From contig NZ_QFFY01000010.1 in assembly GCF_003131205.1 (NCBI RefSeq), positions 62,001 to 126,000 on the forward strand: a stretch of 64,000 nt of DNA, read 5' to 3'. This stretch comes from Occallatibacter savannae. GTDB taxonomy: Bacteria > Acidobacteriota > Terriglobia > Terriglobales > Acidobacteriaceae. Positions 18,801-27,886 of this stretch are shown here, one piece after another. The notes under the pieces were generated by a model. The model was not told where the DNA came from and did no database searches. It saw only the letters and a list, made by a program, of their open reading frames with translations. A program made the position numbers and the translations under genes. Every line of letters begins with the position of its first letter. The first letter of the stretch is position 1.

Positions 18801-18947
18801 TACCTGGATGATCGGATAGTCCACCTCAGGCAACGCCGAGACCGGCAGCTGCAGAAACGCGACCCCGCCCGCGAGCATGATCGCCGCCATCAGCAAAGAA
18901 GTGGCAATGGGGCGAAGAATAAACGGACGGGATGGGCTGAGACTCAC
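15834..18947 (-). CDS. RND efflux permease (MdtB/MdtC-like)
   Basis: 1037-aa inner-membrane RND pump of usual length. The N-terminal FILRPIATSLLMAAIMLAGG and LPVSALPEVDYPII are family-typical, TM4 contains FVVDDAIVMIENISR, and the second half repeats the fold (GVLYESYIHPITIISTLPSA; IGIVQKNAIMMIDFAL). It starts at GTG and overlaps the adaptor stop by four bases; 13 bases separate it from the downstream permease. With the adaptor and second permease it forms an MdtABC-like heteromeric multidrug/bile-salt-type exporter. No outer-membrane factor is encoded in this operon; the one at 25713-27191 could serve both systems. Confidence 0.92.
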   Translation of the reverse strand: MSLSPSRPFILRPIATSLLMAAIMLAGGVAFLQLPVSALPEVDYPIIQVLTFYPGAGPDVMASSVTAPLERQFGQMPGLKQMTSTSSGGGSVITLEFNLDENIDVAEQEVQAAINAANSFLPNDLPNPPVYSKVNPADAPILTLALTSDSLPLDKVEDAADTNLAQKISQVTGVGLVSIAGGQKPAVRVQANPAQLAAYNLSLEDLRTALAAANVDQAKGTLNGSRQSYTINANDQLLSSADYLPVIVAYRNGAPVRTSDVASVIDAPENTQQAAWMNRQPAVIVNVQRQPGANIIAVVDRIHKLLPTLQASLPANVQVHILTDRTSTIRASVKDVEFELMLTVALVVMVIFLFLRNLAATIIPSVAVPLSIVGTFGVMYLLGYSLNNLTLMALTISTGFVVDDAIVMIENISRFIEEGESPMRAALKGSAQIGFTIMSLTVSLIAVLIPLLFMSDVVGRLFREFAITLAVTILVSAVVSLTLTPMMCSRILKDKSEKQTRFYYWSESVFNNIIDSYGRALKKVLNHRFLTLLVTISTFVATVLLFLAIPKGFFPVQDTGVILGISEAPQTVSFPDMARRQQQLVAIVLQDPAVDNVSSFIGIDNVNPTLNSGRIQITLKALEDRKISASDVIQRLQPKVADVNGIQLFLQPLQDLSVEDRVSRTQFQYSLEDPNSAELATYTRKMVQELSRDPALTDVASDLQDQGLGAQLVINRDTASRLGVAMADIDNTLYDAFGQRQISTIFTQLNQYHVVMEVGHNFQTNPTTLNNLYVKSSNGTQVPLSMLAHWEQTRAQLSIGHQGQFPSTIVSFNLAPGRALGDAVKAVNNVEKNIGLPNSINASFQGTAAAFQTSLSNEPILILAALITVYIVLGVLYESYIHPITIISTLPSAGVGALLALMLFRVEFSVIALIGIILLIGIVQKNAIMMIDFALQAEREEGKSSEEAIFQACLLRFRPIIMTTMAALLGGLPLALGGGTGAELRMPLGVSIVGGLIFSQMLTLFTTPVVYLYFDRLAKRLQPKDLTTPERQMATAD

Positions 18948-20353
18948 TGCTGCTGCCTCTGGTTTGAACTCGGGCTCTGATCGCTCCGGTACTGGCCCGA
19001 CCGTCGGTTGGCACCCGGCTGCCCCTGGGCGCCGTCAGGCCGTGCCCCAGGCGCCGGCTGCCCGGGTGAGGGTTGTCCCCCTCCCGGTGCGCTATCGGTC
19101 ATCCCAGGTTCCGAACCCGGTCGACCGCCCTGCCTTGGATGGCCAGCCGACGTGGTCACAGGCTGCCCAGGACGGAGCCTCTCAGCTCCGTCGACCACAA
19201 CCTGAGTCCCGGGCGCCGGTCCACTGTCCAGAATCGTCGTCTGGCCCTCCGCGAGAGCTACCGTTACCGGCTGCATCTGCGAGACCTGGCCCCCCTTGCC
19301 ATCGCTGTTCACGGTCCAAACAAAGAGCGATCCGTTCAGCCCGGTCTGGATGGCAGCAGAGGGAACCACAAGCGCATTAGGCCGGTTTTCCAGCACAAGG
19401 TGGATATTGACGAACTGATTCGGAAAAAGGACAGAGTCCTGATTGTTGAAGACGGCCTTCAGCTTCCCTGTACCCGTTGTGGGATCGATCTGATTGTCTG
19501 CCGTGAGCAGATTTCCCTTGGTCAGCAGCTGCGTGTCGCTGCGGTCGTACGCGTCCACAGGCATGTGCTTGTCCGCGGCCAGGCGCTTCAACACCTGCGG
19601 AAGCTGATTCTCCGGCAGCGTGAAGTACACCGCAATCGGCTTGAGTTGATTGATCACCACCAGGTTGGTCGAGTTCGCGGAAATCACATTGCCCGGGTCG
19701 ACCAGTCGCAGCCCAATCTTGCCACTGATCGGCGCCTTGATCGTGCACCAGCTCAGCTGCAGCTGCGCATTCTCAACCGCCGCGTTATCAGACTGAATCG
19801 CGCCCTGATATTGGCCCAACTGCGCCTCGTTTGCCTCCATCGACTCCCTTGAAACCACCCCCGCGGCAAATAGCGCCTTGTACCGATTCACTTCAGCCTG
19901 AGCGTTCTTGAGCAGCGCCTGATCGTGAGCCAGCGTACCCTTGGCCTGGTCCAGCGACGCCTGGTAGGGCTTCGGATCGATGACCATGATCGTCTCGCCC
20001 TCTTTAACCTCCTGCCCTTCGGTGAACTTGACCGGCAGCAACTCGCCGCTCACGCGCGCCTTCACCGTAACCGTGAAGTTGGGCGTCACGGTCCCGAGGC
20101 CCGTGAGGTAAATAGGCATCGGCTTCTGTTCAGCCGGAACGACCTGGACCGGCACGGGGCGGTTCGCCAGGGCCGCAGCTTGGTGGGCGGTATTGGCATT
20201 AGCCTTCTGCTTGTTCTGGTACACGCGCCACCCGATGAACGCTCCGGCGGCAATCAGCACCAGATAGATAAAGACGCGAACCCAGGGGCTCCTGCGGGGA
20301 TGCGACTCACCGGTCTTTGCAACATCAGGCTCAGTGGCGTTTTGAATCGGCAT
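18944..20353 (-). CDS. RND periplasmic adaptor (membrane fusion protein), MdtA-like
   Basis: 469-aa membrane-fusion protein. One TM anchor is at about residues 24-42 (VRVFIYLVLIAAGAFIGW). A lipoyl/barrel domain follows (VPVQVVPAEQKPMPIYLTGL, then VKARVSGELLPVKFTEGQEV), with an alpha-hairpin (about 130-200) and beta-barrel (about 210-370). It bridges the MdtB/C-like permeases to an outer-membrane channel. The last 70 residues or so are a Pro/Gly/Gln-rich tail (for example GGGQPSPGQPAPGARPDG), unusual for this family and probably disordered in the periplasm. First gene of the operon; a 776-base region separates it from a divergent second RND operon. Confidence 0.92.
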   Translation of the reverse strand: MPIQNATEPDVAKTGESHPRRSPWVRVFIYLVLIAAGAFIGWRVYQNKQKANANTAHQAAALANRPVPVQVVPAEQKPMPIYLTGLGTVTPNFTVTVKARVSGELLPVKFTEGQEVKEGETIMVIDPKPYQASLDQAKGTLAHDQALLKNAQAEVNRYKALFAAGVVSRESMEANEAQLGQYQGAIQSDNAAVENAQLQLSWCTIKAPISGKIGLRLVDPGNVISANSTNLVVINQLKPIAVYFTLPENQLPQVLKRLAADKHMPVDAYDRSDTQLLTKGNLLTADNQIDPTTGTGKLKAVFNNQDSVLFPNQFVNIHLVLENRPNALVVPSAAIQTGLNGSLFVWTVNSDGKGGQVSQMQPVTVALAEGQTTILDSGPAPGTQVVVDGAERLRPGQPVTTSAGHPRQGGRPGSEPGMTDSAPGGGQPSPGQPAPGARPDGAQGQPGANRRSGQYRSDQSPSSNQRQQQ

Positions 20354-21129
20354 GTTTATCGCTTCCAGTCATTCACAAATCTTCAAAGAAAATGCAGCTC
20401 TCCAGCTGAAAAAGGGAGCAATCAGAGAGGTTCTATCCTGCCGCCGCACCCCCTCATAGGGACGGGTTTGAACCTTGAAAGGTTTCGCGCGGAAAGTGCA
20501 TCAAGCCCTCCGCCAAGCCTCGCAAATCGCCAGTCGAAGACCTCGGCGACTCTTTCATTCTCGATCACGAATACGACTGAAACGAGTGTCTCCGCAGAGT
20601 GATTGGTTCTGATGAAACTGGAAGCCCTTTCGTTGCGTCGCCGCCTACCCCAACAGCGGAAAGTTCCATGGGAAGAAAATTGCACCTGACTCGAACCTGG
20701 TGCACTCCAACCAACTCGCATCCTGATACCTTGCATCCGGAAAATGAAGCCTCGACGGTCAAAATGACGTCCTATTAGACAGGGCTCGTTAGGTGGCAAG
20801 ACGCTGCGCATCAGCAGACGCCACTTTCGCTCGATCGTGCGTAATCGAATAAGATTGTTTGTTCAACTGTAACCCTCTTCGGAGTGACCGCCTGCTTGCC
20901 GCCACTCCGGAATTCAACTTTTTTGAGCCGCTTTTGCCTTGAACGGTCCGCCACGGTTCGCGAGGCGTTCCTCTCCCGATCGCTAACTGGCAAATCGCCT
21001 CACATAATCGGGGACAAGCTCCCCGCCCACGGCACCAAAGTCGGCGCGACCAGCAGAGAGCATCGACCTTGAAAAGAATCAGGCAGACCAGGCTCCGGCT
21101 GGTCCTGCCATAGGAGCGGGTACCACCGT
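20354..21129. other. Long divergent intergenic region between two RND operons
   Basis: 776 bases that must contain the promoters of both efflux operons. Frames up to 129 codons exist (20422-20811 minus strand), but they lack ribosome binding sites and protein-like composition. No TetR/MarR-type regulator gene and no clear long inverted repeat was found, so regulation is probably encoded elsewhere. Confidence 0.5.
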
Positions 21130-24100
21130 ATGTGGATTGTCCGGCTTGCGCTTAGGCGGCCGTATACATTTGTCGTCTTTGCGCTCCTGATCCTCATCCT
21201 GGGCGTCTACAGCATCATGTCGATGCCGACGGATATCTTTCCGAACATCGACATCCCCGTCATTACGGTGGTCTGGAACTACTCCGGCTTGTCAGCTGAG
21301 GAGATGGCAAACCGCATCGTCAGCAACAGCGAACGCGGCATGACAACTACGGTCAGCGACATCGAGCACATCGAGTCACAGACTCTGGCCGGAGTCGCCG
21401 TCATCAAAATCTTCTTCCAGCCTCACGCTAACGTCGCCAGCGCCGTCGCCCAGGTCACCTCCATCTCCCAGGTCCAGTTACGCCAGCTTCCTCCCGGTAC
21501 AAATCCGCCCTTCATCATCCAGTACAACGCCTCCAGCGTGCCGGTCCTCATGCTTGGGCTCTCCGGAGAGGGCCTCAGCGAGCAGCAACTGTTCGACATG
21601 GGCCAGAACACGATTCGTACACAGCTCGCTACGGTGGAAGGCGCGCAGACACCCTTTCCCTACGGTGGCAAACAGCGCCAGGTCCAGGTCGATATCGACC
21701 CAAGGGCGCTCCAGGCCCACCAGCTTTCCCCAGCCGACGTCGTCAATGCCGTCTCCGCCCAGAACCTCATCGTCCCCTCAGGGACCATGAAGATGGACCG
21801 GTTTGAGTACTCCATCGAAACCAACTCTGCACCATCCGTCATCGATCAGCTCAACAACCTGCCAATTCGAGTCGTGAACGGCGCAATGATCTACGTTCGC
21901 GACGTGGCCCACGTACGAGACGGCAACCCGCCGCAGACCAACATCGTCCGCGTCAACGGCCAACGCTCCGTCATGATGTCGATCATGAAGACGGGCTCCG
22001 CCTCGACTCTGAACATCATCAAGCAGGTCCGCGAGAAGCTCGACTATGTGAAGGGTCAGGTGCCGCCTCAGACGAAGATCGACTCACTTGCAGATCAGTC
22101 GATATTCGTCCGCGGCGCAATCAACGGCGTGGTGCGCGAAGCCTTGATCGCCGCCTGCCTCACGGCCGTGATGATCCTCATTTTCCTCGGCAGCTGGCGC
22201 TCAACCATCATCATCGCCGTCTCCATCCCCCTCTCCATCCTTTGCTCCCTCATCGTCCTTTCCGCTCTCGGCGAAACCATCAACATCATGACTCTCGGCG
22301 GTCTCGCTCTCGCCGTCGGCATCCTCGTAGACGACGCCACCGTCGCCATCGAGAACATCAACCGCTATCTGGAACAAGGCAAGGAACTGGAGCAGGCAAT
22401 CCTCGACGGCTCCGCGCAGATTGCCATTCCCGCCTTTGTCTCCACCCTGGCCATTTGCATCGTCTTCGTGCCCATGTTCCTCCTCAGCGGCGTGGCACGA
22501 TACCTGTTCGTACCCATGGCCGAAGCCGTTATCTTCGCCATGCTTGCCAGTTACCTGCTCTCGCGAACACTCGTGCCAACCATGGCCAAATACCTGCTCC
22601 ACGAGCACGACGACGCACAAGAAGCGCGCAAGCAGGCCAGCCGCAATCCCTTTGTCAGATTCCAGAGCGGATTCGAGAAAGTCTTCGCCTCTTTCCGCAA
22701 TGGCTACCTGCGCCTGCTCACGCTCTGCGTCAACTTTGCCGGAGCCTTCCTCATCATCTTCATCCTCTTCGCCGTCGCATCGGTGGCACTGCTCGCCCCC
22801 TGGCTCGGTCAGGACTTCTTTCCCTCTGTCGACGCCGGCCAGTTCAAGATTCACGTCCGCGCGCGTACCGGAACCCGCATCGAAGAGACCGCCGCCCTTT
22901 GCGACCATATCGATCGCACCATCCGCGAGAACATCCCCCCGGATCAGGTCATCACCATCGTAGACAACATCGGCCTGCCTTACTCCGGCCTCAATCTCTC
23001 GTACTCCACCTCCGCCCCCATCGGCCCAGCTGATGCCGACATCCAGGTTCAGCTCTCTGAGAAACACCGCCCTACCAGCGAATATGTCGAAGAACTCAGA
23101 GGCGTCCTCGCACGCGACTACCCCGGCGTGACCTTCTACGTTCTTCCCGTCGATATCGTGACCCAGATCCTCAATTTCGGCCTGTCGGCCCCAATCGATG
23201 TGCAGATCGTCGGGCCCAATCTCTATGGCAACCGGGCGGTTGCAGAAAAGATGCTGAACGAAGTCCGCTATGTGACCGGCGCCTCCGACGCGCGCATTCA
23301 GCAGCCCTTCGACCAACCGAATTTCACCGTAAACGTGGACCGCACCCGCGCGCAGGCCATCGGCTTTACCCAGCGCGACGTAGCGCAAAGCCTGCTTGTC
23401 GCCCTCAGCGGAAGCTTCCAGACGACACCGAGCTTCTATCTCGACCCTCGCAACGGCGTCAGCTACAACGTCGCCGTACAGACCCCGCAATACCGCCTCG
23501 ACACGATCTCAGGACTGCAGAGCCTGCCTGTGACGAGATCGAGCAACGCCGGAGCGAGCGCTGGTGGCACTCCTCCGGGCAACACGGGATCGGGCGCCGC
23601 GCCACAAACCATCGCCGCACCGGGCGCGCCGCAACCCGTGCAGATTCTCGGCAACTTGGCTCAGTTCAAGCCCGGCGCCGAACTCGGCACGGTCAGCCAC
23701 TTCGACGTTCAACCCGTCATCGACATTTACACCAACGTCGTCGGCACTGACCTCGGCACCGTCACGCGCGAAGTCGAGAAGATCAAGGACAAATACGAGA
23801 AGCAGCTTCCGCGTGGCTCGCACATCGCCCTCCGCGGCCAAAGCGAGACCATGCAGAAGTCGTACACCGGCCTGCTGCTTGGCCTCATCATTTCTGTTCT
23901 GCTCGTCTATCTGCTCATCGTGGTGAACTTCCAATCGTGGCTCGACCCGTTCCTGATCATTTCGGCACTACCGGCAGCCCTCGCTGGCATCACGTGGTTC
24001 CTCTTTTTGACAGGAACGCGTCTCAGCGTACCCGCTCTCACCGGAGCCATCATGTGCATGGGAGTCGCCACCGCAAATTCAATCCTGGTCGTCAGCTTCG

Positions 24101-24417
24101 CGCGCGAGCAGCTTGAAGAACTGGTGGGCGATGCACGCCAGGCCGCGCTCAATGCCGGCTTCGTCCGCCTCCGTCCGGTGCTCATGACCGCACTGGCCAT
24201 GATCCTTGGCATGATGCCGATGGCGCTCGGCCTCGGCGAAGGCGGCGAGCAGAACGCACCGCTCGGTCGCGCCGTGATCGGCGGATTGCTGCTCGCCACC
24301 TTTGCCACCCTCTTCTTCGTGCCGGCGTTCTTCTCAGTCGTGCACGGATGGCTCGAAAAGAAGAGCCGCACCAGGCGCCACGAGAAACAGGCCGCAACAT
24401 TCGATGAGTTCGACTGA
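21130..24417 (+). CDS. RND efflux permease (HAE1-type)
   Basis: 1095-aa inner-membrane pump, first gene of a plus-strand operon. The N-terminus WIVRLALRRPYTFVVFALLI followed by MPTDIFPNIDIPVITVVWNY is typical of single-permease RND systems. TM4 has AVGILVDDATVAIENINRYL with the proton-relay Asp pair, and the C-terminal half ends ALAMILGMMPMALGLGEGGE. Residues about 805-845 form a Gly/Ala/Pro-rich linker (for example AGASAGGTPPGNTGSGAAPQ) in the second periplasmic loop, a smaller version of the insertion seen in the permease at 12185. It differs clearly from the MdtB/C pair. The substrate is unknown; drugs or metals are possible, but CusA-type Met residues are not evident. Confidence 0.9.
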   Translation: MWIVRLALRRPYTFVVFALLILILGVYSIMSMPTDIFPNIDIPVITVVWNYSGLSAEEMANRIVSNSERGMTTTVSDIEHIESQTLAGVAVIKIFFQPHANVASAVAQVTSISQVQLRQLPPGTNPPFIIQYNASSVPVLMLGLSGEGLSEQQLFDMGQNTIRTQLATVEGAQTPFPYGGKQRQVQVDIDPRALQAHQLSPADVVNAVSAQNLIVPSGTMKMDRFEYSIETNSAPSVIDQLNNLPIRVVNGAMIYVRDVAHVRDGNPPQTNIVRVNGQRSVMMSIMKTGSASTLNIIKQVREKLDYVKGQVPPQTKIDSLADQSIFVRGAINGVVREALIAACLTAVMILIFLGSWRSTIIIAVSIPLSILCSLIVLSALGETINIMTLGGLALAVGILVDDATVAIENINRYLEQGKELEQAILDGSAQIAIPAFVSTLAICIVFVPMFLLSGVARYLFVPMAEAVIFAMLASYLLSRTLVPTMAKYLLHEHDDAQEARKQASRNPFVRFQSGFEKVFASFRNGYLRLLTLCVNFAGAFLIIFILFAVASVALLAPWLGQDFFPSVDAGQFKIHVRARTGTRIEETAALCDHIDRTIRENIPPDQVITIVDNIGLPYSGLNLSYSTSAPIGPADADIQVQLSEKHRPTSEYVEELRGVLARDYPGVTFYVLPVDIVTQILNFGLSAPIDVQIVGPNLYGNRAVAEKMLNEVRYVTGASDARIQQPFDQPNFTVNVDRTRAQAIGFTQRDVAQSLLVALSGSFQTTPSFYLDPRNGVSYNVAVQTPQYRLDTISGLQSLPVTRSSNAGASAGGTPPGNTGSGAAPQTIAAPGAPQPVQILGNLAQFKPGAELGTVSHFDVQPVIDIYTNVVGTDLGTVTREVEKIKDKYEKQLPRGSHIALRGQSETMQKSYTGLLLGLIISVLLVYLLIVVNFQSWLDPFLIISALPAALAGITWFLFLTGTRLSVPALTGAIMCMGVATANSILVVSFAREQLEELVGDARQAALNAGFVRLRPVLMTALAMILGMMPMALGLGEGGEQNAPLGRAVIGGLLLATFATLFFVPAFFSVVHGWLEKKSRTRRHEKQAATFDEFD

Positions 24418-24459
24418 TGAGCAAAACTGAGGAAGCAGCAATGAATTCTGGAGCAGGGA

Positions 24460-25716
24460 ATGAGTAACGAATCCACACCCAACGCGGGCAGGGAAAGTCA
24501 CAAGCAAATGCCGCACGAGGGGCACGATACCCAGCATGCGCCTGACGCAAAACCGGTCGCGACAGGCCTCGCGGTCACCACGCTCGTCATCGTCTTGCTC
24601 GTCTTTGCGGCTTTGGCAGCGTTCGGAATCCTGAGCCGGATTCACCACACCAACGTCCTCGCCAAGTCCACACAGGAACTTGCCGCACCCGTGGTCATCG
24701 CGCTTGCACCGAAGCAAGGCGCTGCAACAGACACCTTCAGCCTGCCCGGCAACGTCACCGCCTACACTGACTCTCCGATCTATGCCCGCACCTCCGGCTA
24801 CCTGACGAAGTGGTATCACGACATCGGCTCTCACGTGAGAAAAGGCGAACTGCTGGCCGAAATCGCCACCCCCGAACTCGATCAGCAACTCGCCCAGGCC
24901 GAAGCTGACCTCGGCACCGCCGAAGCCAACGCCAAGAACGCCAAAGCTCAGGCCCAGCGCTACCAGGGCCTGGTCTCAACCAACGCCGTCTCTCAGCAGG
25001 ACACCGAGAACTTCACCAACCAGGCAAGCGCCACCGCATCGTCCGTGAAATCGGCCCAGGCCAACGTTGAACGGCTCAAACAGCTGCAGTCCTTTGAAAA
25101 AATCTACGCTCCCTTCGACGGCGTAGTCACCGCCCGCTCCATCGACATCGGCCAGCTCATCGACACCGGAGCAGCCCACGAGCTGTTCCACATGCAGTCG
25201 CTCAATACACTCCGCGTCTACGCCAACGTTCCGCAGATGTACTCGGCTAACCTGAAGCGCGGAACGAAGATCGAAATCTCCTTCCCCGAGCGTCCGGGCC
25301 AGACCTATCAAGGCACGCTCGTGCGCACCGCGAATGCAATCGACCCAACCAGCCGCACGTTGCTCGTCGAAATCGATGTCGACAATCGCAAAGGAGAGCT
25401 TCTTCCGGGGTCGCTCGCGCAAGTTCACTTCAAGGCTCCCTCTGTGCAAACCTTCGTGGTGCCTGTCTCCGCCATCATCTTCCGCCGCGAGGGAACCCAG
25501 GTCGGCGTGCTCGGCGCTGACAACACCGCCCACGTCGTGCCCGTGACCATCGGCGAAGACGACGGCCGCACAGTGCAGGTTGTGAGCGGCCTCAAGGCCG
25601 GCGACCTGGTCATTCAGGATCCGCCAGACTCCCTGATCGAAGGCGAAAAAGTAAACCCGCAGCATCCAAGCAGTGGGCAACAGAACGCGCAGCATGGCCA
25701 GGGGGGCAAAGATTGA
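24460..25716 (+). CDS. RND periplasmic adaptor (membrane fusion protein)
   Basis: 418-aa adaptor. After a hydrophilic stretch of about 35 residues there is one TM segment (VTTLVIVLLVFAALAAFGIL), then lipoyl (LPGNVTAYTDSPIYARTSGY and DIGSHVRKGELLAEIATPEL), alpha-hairpin with heptads (about 140-200) and barrel domains. The ATG at 24460 follows GGAGCAGGGA. It lies 42 bases after the permease and overlaps the outer-membrane factor by four bases (TTGA), so the three form a complete tripartite pump operon. Confidence 0.92.
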   Translation: MSNESTPNAGRESHKQMPHEGHDTQHAPDAKPVATGLAVTTLVIVLLVFAALAAFGILSRIHHTNVLAKSTQELAAPVVIALAPKQGAATDTFSLPGNVTAYTDSPIYARTSGYLTKWYHDIGSHVRKGELLAEIATPELDQQLAQAEADLGTAEANAKNAKAQAQRYQGLVSTNAVSQQDTENFTNQASATASSVKSAQANVERLKQLQSFEKIYAPFDGVVTARSIDIGQLIDTGAAHELFHMQSLNTLRVYANVPQMYSANLKRGTKIEISFPERPGQTYQGTLVRTANAIDPTSRTLLVEIDVDNRKGELLPGSLAQVHFKAPSVQTFVVPVSAIIFRREGTQVGVLGADNTAHVVPVTIGEDDGRTVQVVSGLKAGDLVIQDPPDSLIEGEKVNPQHPSSGQQNAQHGQGGKD

Positions 25717-27191
25717 AGCAGTTGACCTCAAAGCCCAGACTGAGCATCTTGCTGCCGGCTCTCTGCCTCTTGGCGGGATGCTCCGTGGGCCCAAACTACA
25801 AACGTCCGGACCTCTCCACCCCGCCGCCTCCCGCATACAAGGAGACCGCGCCCACGGCCGCCACACCGCCCCCCAATCCAAACGGAGGCACTTGGAAGCA
25901 GGCCACTCCCTCTGACGGGATGCTTCGCGGAAAGTGGTGGGAAGTCTACAACGACCCGCAGCTGAACGCCCTTGAAGACCAGATCGCCGGGCAAAATCAA
26001 AATCTCCGCGCCGCCCTCGAGAACTACCAGGCAGCCCGCGACCAGGTGCGCATCGCCCGTGCAGACTTCTATCCCACCCTCACAGGCAACGCCGGCGCGG
26101 AACGTGCAAAAGTCTCAGCCCATCGCCCCCTCGCCCCTGCCGGCACCCACACCAACTACGGAGACCTTCAGCTCGGCGGTCAGGCCAGCTGGGAGCCTGA
26201 TCTGTGGGGACGCGTGCGGCGGAACGTAGAGGCCTCGCGGGCCAACGCTCAGGCCAACGCCGCCGATCTCGCTAACCTCTACCTCGTCCTCCACGCAGAG
26301 CTCGCCACCGACTACTTCGAACTCCGCGGCCTCGATTCCGACGCACGTCTCCTCGAAAAAGCAGTTGCCGATTATCAGCGCCAGGTCGAACTGAACCAGC
26401 ACCTTCTCCAGGGCGGCCTCGCAAGCGAGGTCGTCGTCGCGCAGGCCCTCACACAGCTTGAAACCACCCGAACCCAGCTCGTCGACGTAAACCAGGCGCG
26501 CAACCAGTACGAGCACGCCATTGCGACGCTCATCAACAAGGAGGCCGCGCAGGTGACCCTGCAACCCGAGCCCCTGGATCAGGAACTGCCGCAGATCCCG
26601 GTAGGAGTTCCGTCGCAGCTCGTCGAGCGCCGTCCCGACATCTCCGCTGCCGAGCGCCGCACCGCAGAAGCCAACGCGCGCATCGGCATCGCAATCAGCG
26701 CCTACTATCCCAACGTCGTGCTCGGCGGCGGTGGCGGCTTCGAAAGCACCAACGTCGGCACGCTTATTCAGGGTCCCAGCGCCCTCTGGAGCCTCGGCGC
26801 CCAGGCCACCGAAATCCTCTTCGATGCCGGCCGGCGTCATGCAGTCACAGAGCAGGCCCGCCACCTCTATGAAGCCGAAGCCGCCACGTACCGTGCCACG
26901 GTTCTTAGCGCCTTCAATGAAGTCGAAGACCGCCTCTCCGACCTGCGCGTCCTCGACCAGGAGACCACAACGGAACGCCGCGCCGTCGATGCCGCGCAGC
27001 ACTCGCTCGATCTCTCGAACCAGCGCTACAAGGGCGGCGTCACCAATTACCTCGAAGTCCTCATCGCCGAGACGGCTCTGCTCAGTAATCAGCGGACCCT
27101 CACCGACCTCAAGACCAGGCAATTTGCAGCGAGCGTTGGCCTCGTTCGCGCCTTGGGCGGCGGCTGGGATGCAACACAGCTCCCCCACTAA
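25713..27191 (+). CDS. Outer-membrane efflux lipoprotein (OprM/NodT family)
   Basis: 492-aa TolC-like channel subunit. The signal peptide ends in the lipobox LAGC with C23 as the acylated residue, followed by SVGPNYKRP, a hallmark of this family. Two outer-membrane-efflux repeats follow (about 60-265 and 275-480), containing AALENYQAARDQVRIARADF and VERRPDISAAERRTAEANAR. It starts at TTG overlapping the adaptor stop. It completes the pump of this operon and is the only outer-membrane channel gene in the window, so it may also serve the MdtABC-like system. Confidence 0.95.
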   Translation: MKQLTSKPRLSILLPALCLLAGCSVGPNYKRPDLSTPPPPAYKETAPTAATPPPNPNGGTWKQATPSDGMLRGKWWEVYNDPQLNALEDQIAGQNQNLRAALENYQAARDQVRIARADFYPTLTGNAGAERAKVSAHRPLAPAGTHTNYGDLQLGGQASWEPDLWGRVRRNVEASRANAQANAADLANLYLVLHAELATDYFELRGLDSDARLLEKAVADYQRQVELNQHLLQGGLASEVVVAQALTQLETTRTQLVDVNQARNQYEHAIATLINKEAAQVTLQPEPLDQELPQIPVGVPSQLVERRPDISAAERRTAEANARIGIAISAYYPNVVLGGGGGFESTNVGTLIQGPSALWSLGAQATEILFDAGRRHAVTEQARHLYEAEAATYRATVLSAFNEVEDRLSDLRVLDQETTTERRAVDAAQHSLDLSNQRYKGGVTNYLEVLIAETALLSNQRTLTDLKTRQFAASVGLVRALGGGWDATQLPH

Positions 27192-27886
27192 TGCCCCCCG
27201 CGGAGTAGCCCTGGTACCAGCTGCCTCCGCGCCTGCGCATCACGCAACTCCGATCAGCAACGCTGAGGTTGCAGGATCTGCCGCGTCTCCCCATTGATTG
27301 CTGCGCAACTGAAAGCGCGGGCCCTCTACTCTCCTCCACCCTCCGCCCGCGCCAGTCGCACGGCAAAATACGACTGCTCGTCGAAGCCGGCAATCTCTTC
27401 AAAAGAGGATTGCCACACATCGCCGCCAGGGTGTAAGTTCGACCGTAACGAAAAACTCTTTGAACTGGTTGCCTGCAGGTCAAAGTTTTCGAGCACAAAG
27501 CAGGTTGAGCGGGCCCCAAGAAAGACACCTAGCCGCACATGCACGCCGGCTTCGACTCTGAAGCTTCTCCGGAACGCACTTCACTCGACATCCCATTGTC
27601 GCGGTGAGGGCGATTGCAGATAAAAGAGGTTGTTGAGCTGTACTCTTAGGCGCACCGCGTCTCTGGCTCGCAAGCAGCCCTGTCATTCCAGTGTCCGGCC
27701 ATTCCTTCTGCGTAAGGAACTGAGGAAAGCTGTGTCACTCGAGAGTCTCCGCATTCACGCGGAAACTCGAATTCGACAAAATCGCGTGAACTGAGTGCTG
27801 GCGTCGAGCGAGGCGCCCGCAAGCAAAACGGCAACAGACCGTAAACTCTGCAAAAAACAAAATCCCGATCTCAGAGGACAAGCCCC
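27192..27886. other. Intergenic region, 695 bases
   Basis: Between the efflux operon and a secreted-protein gene. GCGGAG (27200-27205) and CTCCGC (27225-27230) flank the palindrome CTGGTACCAG (27211-27220), forming a hairpin just after the operon without a T-tract. Frames at 27294-27623 (plus) and 27326-27544 (minus) are open but unsupported. Nothing else is recognised. Confidence 0.45.

Noticed and set aside
20422..20811. 129-codon minus-strand frame in the divergent region between efflux operons
   Set aside because: No ribosome binding site, no hydrophobic core or recognisable motif; it occupies a region needed for two promoters.
22201..23490. Minus-strand open frame of 429 codons inside the plus-strand RND permease
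   Set aside because: Low-complexity Asp/Glu/Gly-rich antisense of a conserved permease; no ribosome binding site or motif.
23540..23650. Gly/Ala/Pro segment as a domain boundary or frameshift in the HAE1-type permease
   Set aside because: The frame continues without a break and both flanks are conserved; it is a linker within one protein.
27326..27544. 72-codon minus-strand frame that reads more protein-like than most shadows
   Set aside because: Composition is balanced, but there is no clear ribosome binding site, no family is recognised and an overlapping plus-strand frame is equally open. It could be a gene remnant.
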